Shown piece after piece: positions 52,801 to 63,540 of a DNA stretch of 64,000 nucleotides. The position numbers and the translations under genes were made by a program. Source of the DNA: Calliopsis andreniformis (Eukaryota > Arthropoda > Insecta > Hymenoptera > Andrenidae); the NCBI RefSeq assembly GCF_051401765.1, contig NW_027480534.1:1426001-1490000 (forward strand). Reading direction: 5' to 3'. Numbering within the stretch: the stretch's first letter is position 1; each line of letters starts with the position of its first letter. The notes under the pieces were generated by a model. That model had not been told where the DNA came from and did not search any database. It was given only the letters and a program-made list of their open reading frames with translations.

Positions 52801-55045
52801 TGAGGATTGAGGATTGAGGATTGAAGATTGAGGATTGGGTATTGAGGATTAAACATTGAGGATTGTGTATTGAGGATTGATGATTGAGGATTGAGGATTG
52901 AAGATTGAGGATTAGGGACTGAGGATTGAAGATAAAGGATTGGGGACTGAGGATTGAGGATTGAAGATTAGGTATTGAGGATTGAAGATTGAGGATTGAG
53001 GATTGTGGATTGAGGATTGAGGATTGAGGATTGAAGATTGAGGATTGAGTATTGAGGGCTGTGGATTGAGGACGGGGACTGAGTGTTGAGTATTGATGTT
53101 TGAGGTCTGATGATTGAGGATTGAGGATTGAGGATCGGGATTGAAGATTGAGTATTGAGGATTGAAGATTGAGTATTGAGGATTGAAGATTGAGGATTGA
53201 ACATTGAGGATCGAGGATTGAGGATGAGGGCTGATGGCTGAGGATTGAGTTTTAAGGACTGAGGACTGAGGGTTGAGGGTTGAGAATTGAGGATTGAGGA
53301 TTGAGGATTGAAGATTGAGGATTGGGTATTGAGGATTGAAGAATGAGGATTGAGGATTGAGGATTGAGGATTGAGGGTTGTAGATTGAGGATTGGGAATT
53401 GAGGGTTGACGATTAAGGATTGAGTATTGAGGATTGAGAATTGAGGATTGAGGATTGAAGATTGATTATTGAGGATTGAAGATTGAGGATTGAGGATTGA
53501 GGTTTGAGGATTGAGGATTGAGTATTGAGGACTGAGGATTGAAGATTGAGTATTGAGGATTGAAGATTGAGGATTGAGGATTGAGGATTGAGGATTGAGG
53601 ATTGAGGATTGAAGATTGAGGATTAGGGACTGAGGTTTGAAGATAAAGGATTGGGGACTGAGGATTGAGGATTGAAGATTAGGTATTGAGGATTGAAGAT
53701 TGAGGATTGAGGATTGTGGATTGACGATTGAGGATTGAGGATTGAAGATTGAGGATTGAGTATTGAGGGCTGTGGATTGAGGACGAGGACTGAGTGTTGA
53801 GTATTGATGTTTGAGGTCTGATGATTGAGGATTGAGGATTGAGGATCGGGGATTGAAGATTGAGTATTGAGGATTGAAGATTGAGTATTGAGGATTGAAG
53901 ATTGAGGATTGAACATTGAGGATTGAGGATTGAGGATGAGGGCTGATGGCTGAGGATTGAGTTTTAAGGACTGAGGACTGAGGGTTGAGGGTTGAGAATT
54001 GAGGATTGAGGATTGAGGATTGAAGATTGAGGATTGGGTATTGAGGATTGAAGAATGAGGATTGAGGATTGAGGACTGAGGATTGAGGGTTGAAGATTGA
54101 GTATTGAGGATTGAAGGATGACGATTGAGGATTGAGGATTGATGATTGAGGATTGAGGATTGAGGATTGAAGATTGAGTATTGAGGATTGAAGATTGAAG
54201 ATTGACGATTGAGGATTGAGGATTGAGGATTGAGGATTGAGGATTGGGGACTGAGCGTTGAGGGTTGAGTGATGAGAATTGATGTTTGTGGATAGAGATT
54301 TGAGGATTGCAGATTGAGTATTGAGTACTGAAAACTGTGAATTGAGGATATTCTGTTGGTGACTGAGGATTGACAACTGATTGTTGAGGACTCAGGGCTG
54401 AAGATTGAGGATTCAGGATTGAAGATTAAGGATTGAGGGTTGAGGATTGAGGATTGAGGATTGATGATTGAGGATTGAGGATTGAGGATTGAATATTGAG
54501 GATTGGGTATTGAGGATTGAACATTGAGGATTGAGGATTGGGGAATGAGGATTGAGGATTGAGGATTGAATATTGAATATTGATGCTTGAAGATTGAGGA
54601 TTGAGTATTGAGGGTTGTGGACTGAGGACGAGGACTGAGGTTTGTGTATTAATGTTTGCGGTCTGAGGGTTGAGGATTGAGGATTGAGAATTGAGGATTG
54701 AGGATTGAGGATTGAAGATTGTGGATTGGGCATTGAGAATTGAAGAATGAGGATTGAGGATTGAGGATTGAGGATTGAGTATTGAGGATTGAAGGTTGAG
54801 GATTGAGAATTGAGGATTGAAGATTGAGGATTGAGGATTGAGGATTGAGGATTGAAGATTGAGGATTGAGGATGAGGGCTGAGGGTTGAGGATTGAGGTT
54901 TGAGGTCTGATGATTGAGGATTGAGGATTGAGAATTGAGGTTTGAGGATTGTGGATTGAGGATTGAAGATTGTGTATTGAGGATTGATGATTGAGGATTG
55001 AGGATTGAGGATTAAGGATTGAGGATTGAGGATTGAGGATTGAGG
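49805..55045. repeat. Right-domain repeat R2, copy 2 (about 5.25 kb)
   Basis: This is a copy of 36,841-42,095. A cores 50650, 51035, 52098 and 54347 correspond to 37693, 38078, 39141 and 41398. It carries the 1-bp deletion near 53,138 and a changed A-box tail (GTTGGTGACTG in place of GTTTGTGACTG) at 54,355. Its left edge at about 49,795-49,805 is a 287-bp deletion joint. Confidence 0.88.
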
Positions 55046-56665
55046 ATTGAGGATTGAGGATTGAGGATTGAAGATTGAGGATTGGGTATTGAGGATTGAA
55101 CATTGAGGATTGTGTATTGAGTATTGATGATTGAGGATTGAGGTTTGAGGATGAAGGATTGAGGATTGAGGATTGAGGATTGAGGATTGAGGATTGAGGA
55201 TTGAGGATTGAAGATTCAGGATCGGGTATTGAGGATTGAACATTGAGGATTGAGCATTGAGGATTGAGTATTGAGGATTGAGGATTGAAGATTGAATATT
55301 GATGATTGAAGATTAAGGATTGAGGATTGAGGGTTGTGGATTGAGGACGAGGGCTGAGGTTTGAGTATTAATGTTTGCGGTCTGAGGGTTGAGGATTGAG
55401 GATTGAGAATTGAGGATTGAGGACTGAGGATTGAAGATTGTGGATTGGGTATTGAGGATTGAAGAATGAGGATTGAGGATTGAGGATTGAGGATTGAGTA
55501 TTGAGGATTGAACATTGAGGATTGAGGATTGAGGATTGAGGATTGAGGATTGAATATTGAATATTGATGCTTGAAGATTGAGGATTGAGTATTGAGGGTT
55601 GTGGACTGAGGACGAGGACTGAGGTTTGAGTATTAATGTTTGCGGTCTGAGGGTTGAGGGTTGAGGATTGAGAATTGAGGATTGAGGATTGAGGATTGAA
55701 GATTGTGGATTGGGTATTGAGAATTGAAGAATGAGGATTGAGGATTGAGGATTGAGGATTGAGTATTGAGGATTGAAGATTGAGGATTGAGAATTGAGGA
55801 TTGAAGATTGGGGATTGAGGATTGAGGATTGAGGATTGAGGATTGAGGATTGAGAATTGAGGATTGAGGATAGTGGATTGAGGATTGAAGATTGTGTATT
55901 GAGGACTGATGATTGAGGATTGAGGATTGAGTATTAAGGATTGAGGATTGAGGATTGAGGATTGAGGATTGAGGATTGAGGATTGAGGATTGAGGATTGA
56001 AGATTGAGGATTGGTTATTGAGGATTGAACATTGAGGATTGAGGATTGAGGATTGAGGATTGAGGATTGAGTATTGAGGATTGAGGATTGAAGATTGAAT
56101 ATTGATGATTGAAGATTAAGGATTGAGGATTGAGGGTTGTGGATTGAGGACGAGGGCTGAGGTTTGAGTATTAATGTTTGCGGTCTGAGGGTTGAGGATT
56201 GAGGATTGAGAATTGAGGATTGAGGACTGAGGATTGAAGATTGTGGATTGGGTATTGAGGATTGAAGAATGAGGATTGAGGATTGAGGATTGAGGATTGA
56301 GTATTGAAGATTGAGTATTGAGGATTGAAGATTGAGGATTGAGGATTGAGGATCGTGGATTGAGGGTTGAGGATTGAGGATTGAAGATTGAGTATTGAGG
56401 ATTGAATATTGAATATTGAGGATTGAGGATGAGGGCTGAGGGCTGAGGATTGATGATTGAGGGTTGAAGATTGAGGATTGTGTATTGAGGATTGAAGAAT
56501 GAGGATTGAGGATTGAGGATTGAGGATTGAGGATTGAAGATTGAGTATTGAGGATTGAAGACTGAAGATTGAGGATTGAGGACTGATGATTGAGGATTGA
56601 GAATTGAGGATTGAAGATTGAGTATTGAGGATTGAAGGTTGAAGATTGACGATTGAGGATTGGGG
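54466..56665. repeat. Repeat R6, copy 2 (about 2.2 kb)
   Basis: This is a copy of 47,600-49,790. Unlike copy 1 it does not have the 287-bp deletion at its right end and continues through the full R5 block to the A core at 56791. It overlaps the end of R2 copy 2, which shows that R2 and R6 were stitched at about 54,470-55,045 within a shared block. Confidence 0.82.
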
Positions 56666-57039
56666 ATTGAGGATTGAAGATTGAGGATTGGGGACTGAGC
56701 GTTGAGGGTTGAGTGATGAGAATTGATGTTTGTGGATAGAGATTTGAGGATTGCAGATTGAGTATTGAGTATTGAAAACTGTGAATTGATGATATTCTGT
56801 TGAGGACTGAGGATTGACAACTGTTTGTTGAGGACTCAGGGCTGAAGATTGAGGATTCAGGGTTGAGGATTCAGAGTTGAGGTTTGAGGACTGAGGATTG
56901 AGGATTGAAGATTGAGTATTGAGGATTGAAGATTGAGGATTGAGGATTGAGTATTAAGGATTGAGGATTGAGGATTGAGGATTGAGGATTGAGGATTGAG
57001 GATTGAGGATTGAGGATTGAGTATTGAAGATTGAGGATT

Positions 57040-58735
57040 GAAGATTGAGTATTGAGTATTGATGATTGAGGATTGAGGATTGAGTATTAAGGATTGAGGA
57101 TTGAGGATTGAGGATTGAGGATTGAGGATTGAGGATTGAGGATTGAGGATTGAGTATTGAAGATTGAGGATTGGGTATTCAGGATTGAAGAATGAGGATT
57201 GAGGATTGAGGATTGAGGATTGAGGGTTGAAGATTGAGTATTGAGGATTGAAGATTGTGGATTGAGGGTTAAGGATCGAGGATTGAGGGTTGAGATTTGA
57301 GGATTGAAGATTGAGTATTGAGGATTGACGATTGAAGATTGAGTATTGAGGACTGAAGGTTGAAGATTGACGATTGAGGATTGAGGATTGAGGACTGAAG
57401 ATTGAGGATTGGGGACTGAGCGTTGAGGGTTGAGTGATGAGAATTGATGTTTGTGGATAGAGATTTGAGGATTGCAGATTGAGTATTGAGGATTGAAGGT
57501 TGAGGATTGAGGATTGAGGATTGACGATTGAGGATGAGGGCCGAGGGCTGAGGATTGAGGCTTAAGGACTGAGGACTGAGGGTTGAGGATTGAGAATTGA
57601 GGATTGAGGATTGAGGATTGAAGATTCAGGATTGGGGACTGAGTGTTGAGTGTTGAGTGATGTGAATTGTAGTTTGTGGATAGAGATTTGAAGATTGCAG
57701 ATTGAGTACTGCGAATTGAAAGCTCTGAACTGAGGATATTCTATTGAGGATTGAGGATTGACAACTGATTGTTGAGGACTGAGGGCCGAAGATTGAGGAT
57801 TCAGGATTGAGGATTCAGGATTGAGGTTTGGGGACTGAGGATTGAGGATTGAGGATTGAGGTTTGAAGATTGACGATTGAGGATTGAGGATTGAGGATTG
57901 AGGATTGGTGATTGAGGATTGAGGATTGAGGGTTGAGGATTGAAGATTGAGTATTGAGGATTGAAGATTGAGGACTGATGATTGAGGATTGGGGATTTAG
58001 GTTTGAAGCTTGAGGATTGGTGACTGAGTATTGAGGGTTGAGTGATGAGAATTGATGTTTGTGGATAGAGATCTGAAGATTGCAAATTGAGTAATGAGTA
58101 TTGAAAACTGTGAATTGAGGATATTCTATTGACGATTGGGGATTGACAACTGATTGTTGAGGACTGAGGGCTGAAGCTTGAGGATTCAGGATTGAGGATT
58201 TAGGACTGAGAATTGAGGATTGAGGATTCAGGATTGAGGTTTGAGGGCTGAGGATTGAGGATTGAGGATTGAGGATTGAGGATTGTGGATTGAGGATTGA
58301 AATTTGAGGATTAGTTATTGCGGATTGAACATTGAGGGCTGAGCATTGAGGATTGAGGATCGAGGATTGAGGATTGAAGATTCAATATTGATGATTGAAG
58401 ATTGAGTATTGAGAATTGAGGATTGAGGATTGAGGATTGAAGATTGGGGATTCGGTATTGAGGATTGAAGAATGGGGATTGAGGATTGAGGATTGAGGAT
58501 TGAGGATTGCAGATTGAGTATTGAGGATTGAAGATTGAGGATTGAGGATTGAGTATTGAGGATTGAGGATTGAGGATTGAGGATTGAAGATTGAGTATTG
58601 AGGATTGAAGATTGAGGATTGAGGATTGAGTATTGAGGATTGAGGATTGAAGATTGAGGATTGGGGATTGAGGATTGATGTTTGAGGATTCAGGATTGAG
58701 GATTCAGAATTGAGGTCTGAGGACTGAGGATTGAG
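57040..58735. repeat. Third copy of the 37.0-38.7 kb block
   Basis: GAAGATTGAGTATTGAGTAT at 57040 matches 46261 (offset 10,779), and the downstream part matches 50,716 (offset 7,085) and 37,759 (offset 20,042). A cores 57735 and 58120 keep the 385-bp spacing. It is preceded at 56,950-57,040 by a short repeat of its own GAGTATTAAGG-plus-consensus run, a small local duplication. Confidence 0.85.
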
Positions 58736-61700
58736 AATTGAAGATTGAGTATTGAGGATTGAGTATTGACGATTGAATATTGAGGATTGAGGATTGAGGA
58801 TGAGGGCTGAGGGCTGAGGGCTGAGGATTGAGGTTTGAGGACTGAGGACTGAGGATTGAGGATTGAGGATTGAGGATTGAAGAATGAGGATTGAAAATTG
58901 ATGATTGAGGATTCAGAATTGAGGATTGATGGTTGAGGATTGAAGATTGAGGATTGGCTATTGAGGATGGAAGAATGAGGATTGAGGATTGAGGATTGAG
59001 GATTGAGGATTGAAGATTGAGTATTGAGGATTGAAGATTGAGGATTGAGGATTGAGGATTGAGGGTTGAAGATTGAGTATTGAGGATTGAAGGATGACGA
59101 TTGAGGATTGAGGATTGATGATTGAGGATTGAGGCTTGAGGATTGAAGATTGAGTATTGAGGATTGAAGATTGAAGATTGACGATTGAGGATTGAGGATT
59201 GAGGATTGAAGATTGAGGATTGGGGACTGAGCGTTGAGGGTTGAATGATGAGAATTGATGTTTGTGGATAGAGGTTTGAGGATTGCAGATTGAGTATTGA
59301 GTACTGAAAACTGTGAATTGAGGATATTCTGTTGGTGACTGAGGATTGACAACTGATTGTTGAGGACTCAGGGCTGAAGATTGAGGATTCAGGATTGAAG
59401 ATTAAGGATTGAGGATTGAGGATTGAGGATTGAGGATTGATGATTGAGGATTGAGGATTGAGGATTGAAGATTGAGGATTGGGTATTGAGGATTGAACAT
59501 TGAGGATTGAGGATTGGGGATTGAGGATTGAGGATTGAGGATTGAATATTGAATATTGATGCTTGAAGATTGAGGATTGAGTATTGAGGGTTGTGGACTG
59601 AGGACGAGGACTGAGGTTTGAGTATTAATGTTTGCGGTCTGAGGGTTGAGGATTGAGGATTGAGAATTGAGGATTGAGGATTGAGGATTGAGGATTGAAG
59701 ATTGTGGATTGGGTATTGAGAATTGAAGAATGAGGATTGAGGATTGAGGATTGAGGATTGAGTATTGAGGATTGAAGATTGAGGATTGAGAATTGAGGAT
59801 TGAAGATTGAGGATTGAGGATTGAGGATTGAGGATTGAAGATTGAGGATTGAGGATGAGGGCTGAGGGTTGAGGATTGAGGTTTGAGGTCTGATGATTGA
59901 GGATTGAGGATTGAGAATTGAGGTTTGAGAATTGAGGATTGAGGATTGAGGATTGAAGATTGAGGATTGGGTATTGAGGATTGAAGAATGAGGATTGAGG
60001 ATTGAGGTTTGAGGATTGAGTATTAAGGATTGAGGATTGAGGATTGAGGATTGAGGATTGAGCATTGAGGATTGAGGATTGAAGATTGAGGATTGGGTAT
60101 TGAGGGTTGAACATTGGGGATTGAGGATTGAGGATAGAGTATTGAGGATTGAGGATTGAAGATTGAATATTGATGATTGAAGATTAAGGATTGAGGATTG
60201 AGTGTTGTGGATTGAGGACGAGGGCTGAGGTTTGCGTATTAATGTTTGCGGTCTGAGGGTTGAGGATTGAGGATTGAGAATTGTGGATTGATGACTGAGG
60301 ATTGAAGATTGTGGATTGGGTATTGAGGATTGAAGAATGAGGATTGAGGATTGAGGATTGAGGATTGAGTATTGAAGATTGAGTATTGAGGATTGAAGAT
60401 TGAGGATTGAGGATTGAGTGTTGTGGATTCAGGACGAGGACTGAGGGTTGAGTATTGATGTTTGAGTTCTGAGGATTGAGGATTGAACATTGAGGATTGA
60501 GGATTGAGGATTGAGGATTGAGGATTGAAGATTGAGGATTGAGTATTGAGGGCTGTGGATTGAGGACGAGGACTGAGGGTTGAGTATTGATGTTTGAGGT
60601 CTGATGATTGAGGATTGAGGATTGAGGATCGGGGATTGAAGATTGAGTATTGAGGATTGAAGATTGAGTATTGAGGATTCAAGATTGAGGATTGGGTATT
60701 GAGGATTGAACATTGGGGATTGACGATTGAGGATTAAGGATTGAAGATTGTGTATTGAGGATTGAAGATTGAAGATTGACGATTGAGGATTGAGGATTGA
60801 GGGTTGAAGACTGAGGATTGGGGACCGAGCGTTGAGGGTTGAGTGATGAGAATTGACGTTTGTGGATAGAGATTTGAGGATTGCCGATTGAGTATTGAGT
60901 ATTGAAAACTGTGAATTGAGGATATTCTGTTGAGGACTGAGGATTGACAACTGACTGTTGAGGACTCAGGGCTGAAGATTGAGGTTTCAGGATTGAGGAC
61001 TCAGGATTGAGGTTTGAGGACTGAGGATTGAGGATTGAGGATTGAGGATTGAGGATGGAAGATTGAGTATTGGGTATTGAGGATTGAACATTGAGGATTG
61101 GGGATTGAGTATTGAGGATTGAGGATTGAAGATTGAATATTGATGATTGAAGATTAAGGATTGAGGATTGAGAGTTGTGGATTGAGGACGAGGGCTGAGG
61201 TTTGAGTATTAATGTTTGCGGTCTGAGGGTTGAGGATTGCGGATTGAGAATTGAGGATTGAGGACTGAGGATTGAAGATTGTGGATTGGGTATTGAGGAT
61301 TGAGGATTGAAGATTGTGTATTGAGGATCGAAGGTTGAGAATTGAGGGCTGAGGATTGAGGATTGAGGATTGAGGATTGAGGATTGAGGATAGAAGATTG
61401 AGTATTGAGGATTGTAGATTGAGGATTGGGGATTGAGGGTTGACGATTAAGGATTGAGTATTGAGGATTGAGAATTGAGGATTGAGGATTGAAGATTGAG
61501 TATTGAGGATTGAAGATTGAGGATTGAGGATTGAGGTTTGAGGATTGAGGATTGAGTATTGATGACTGAGGATTGAAGATTGAGTATTGAGGATTGAAGA
61601 TTGAGGATTGAGGATTGAGGATTGAGGATTGAGGATTGAGGATTGAAGATTGAGGATTAGGGACTGAGGATTGAAGATAAAGGATTGGGGACTGAGGATT

Positions 61701-62044
61701 GAGGATTGAAGATTAGGTATTGAGGATTGAAGATTGAGGAATGAGGATTGTGGATTGAGGATTGAGGATTGAGGATTGAAGATTGAGGATTGAGTATTGA
61801 GGGCTGTGGATTGAGGACGAGGACTGAGTGTTGAGTATTGATGTTTGAGGTCTGATGATTGAGGATTGAGGATTGAGGATCGGGGATTGAAGATTGAGTA
61901 TTGAGGATTGAAGATTGAGTATTGATGATTGAAGATTGAGGATTGAACATTGAGGATTGAGGATTGAGGATGAGGGCTGATGGCTGAGGATTGAGTTTTA
62001 AGGACTGAGGACTGAGGGTTGAGGGTTGAGAATTGAGGATTGAG
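58736..62044. repeat. Mosaic segment of the right domain
   Basis: The first part (to about 59,060) follows 51,605-51,970. At about 59,063 it switches to the GAAGGATGACGATTGAGG block also found at about 41,166, 54,115, 62,147 and 63,097. 61,430-62,040 follows 40,450-41,080 and 53,390-54,030. A cores are at 59323 and 60921. No gene is present. Confidence 0.75.
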
Positions 62045-63540
62045 GATTGAGGATTGAAGATTGAGGATTGGGTATTGAGGATTGAAGAATGAGGATTGAG
62101 GATTGAGGATTCAGGATTGAGGGTTGAAGATTGAGTATTGAGGATTGAAGGATGACGATTGAGGATTGAGGATTGATGATTGAGGATTGAGGATTGAGGA
62201 TTGAAGATTGAGTATTGAGGATTGAAGATTGAAGATTGACGATTGAGGATTGAGGATTGAGGATTGAAGATTGAGGATTGGGGACTGAGCGTTGAGGGTT
62301 GAGTGATGAGAATTGATGTTTGTGGATAGAGATTTGAGGATTTCAGATTGAGTATTGAGTACTGAAAACTGTGAATTGAGGATATTCTGTTGGTGACTGA
62401 GGATTGACAACTGATTGTTGAGGACTCAGGGCTGAAGATTGAGGATTCAGGATTGAAGATTAAGGATTGAGGATTGAGGATTGAGGATTGAGGATTGATG
62501 ATTGAGGATTGAGGATTGAGGATTGAAGATTGAGGATTGGGTATTGAGGATTGAACATTGAGGATTGAGGATTGGGGATTGAGGATTGAGGATTGAGGAT
62601 TGAATATTGAATATTGATGCTTGAAGATTGAGGATTGAGTATTGAGGGTTGTGGACTGAGGACGAGGACTGAGGTTTGAGTATTAATGTTTGCGGTCTGA
62701 GGGTTGAGGATTGAGGATTGAGAATTGAGGATTGAGAATTGAGGATTGAAGATTGTGGATTGGGTATTGAGAATTGAAGAATGAGGATTGAGGATTGAGG
62801 ATTGAGGATTGAGTATTGAGGATTGAAGATTGAGGATTGAGAATTGAGGATTGAAGATTGAGGATTGAGGATTGAGGATTGAGGATTGAAGATTGAGGAT
62901 TGAGGATGAGGGCTGAGGGTTGAGGATTGAGGTTTGAGGTCTGATGATTGAGGATTGAGGATTGAGAATTGAGGTTTGAGAATTGGGGATTGAGGATTGA
63001 GGATTGAAGATTGAGGATTGGGTATTGAGGATTGAAGAATGAGGATTGAGGATTGAGGATTGAGGATTGAGGGTTGAAGATTGAGTATTGAGGATTGAAG
63101 GATGACGATTGAGGATTGAGGATTGATGATTGAGGATTGAGGATTGAGGATTGAAGATTGAGTATTGAGGATTGAAGATTGAAGATTGACGATTGAGGAT
63201 TGAGGATTGAGGATTGAAGATTGAGGATTGGGGACTGAGCGTTGAGGGTTGAGTGATGAGAATTGATGTTTGTGGATAGAGATTTGAGGATTGCAGATTG
63301 AGTATTGGGTACTGAAAACTGTGAATTGAGGATATTCTGTTGGTGACTGAGGATTGACAACTGATTGTTGAGGACTCAGGGCTGAAGGTTGAGGATTCAG
63401 GATTGAGGATTAAGGATTGAGGATTGAGGATTGAGGATTGAGGATTGATGATTGAGGATTGAGGATTGAGGATTGAAGATTGAGGATTGGGTATTGAGGA
63501 TTGAACATTGAGGATTGAGGATTGGGGATTGAGGATTGTG
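62045..63540. repeat. 950-bp tandem step
   Basis: GGTATTGAGGATTGAAGAAT at 62071 recurs at 63021, GATGACGATT at 62151 and 63101, and the A core at 62381 and 63331, each 950 bp apart. The match covers about 62,045-62,590 and 62,995-63,540. The intervening part follows 59,540-59,930 at an offset of about 3.05 kb, so the A-box block was joined to the same neighbour twice. Confidence 0.83.

Noticed and set aside
778..63340. A boxes as promoters (GATATTCT or TATTCTAT as a TATA-like or -10 element)
   Set aside because: AT-rich by contrast with the array, but no consistent partner element, gene or transcript start can be linked to it. It is equally explained as a diverged heptamer.
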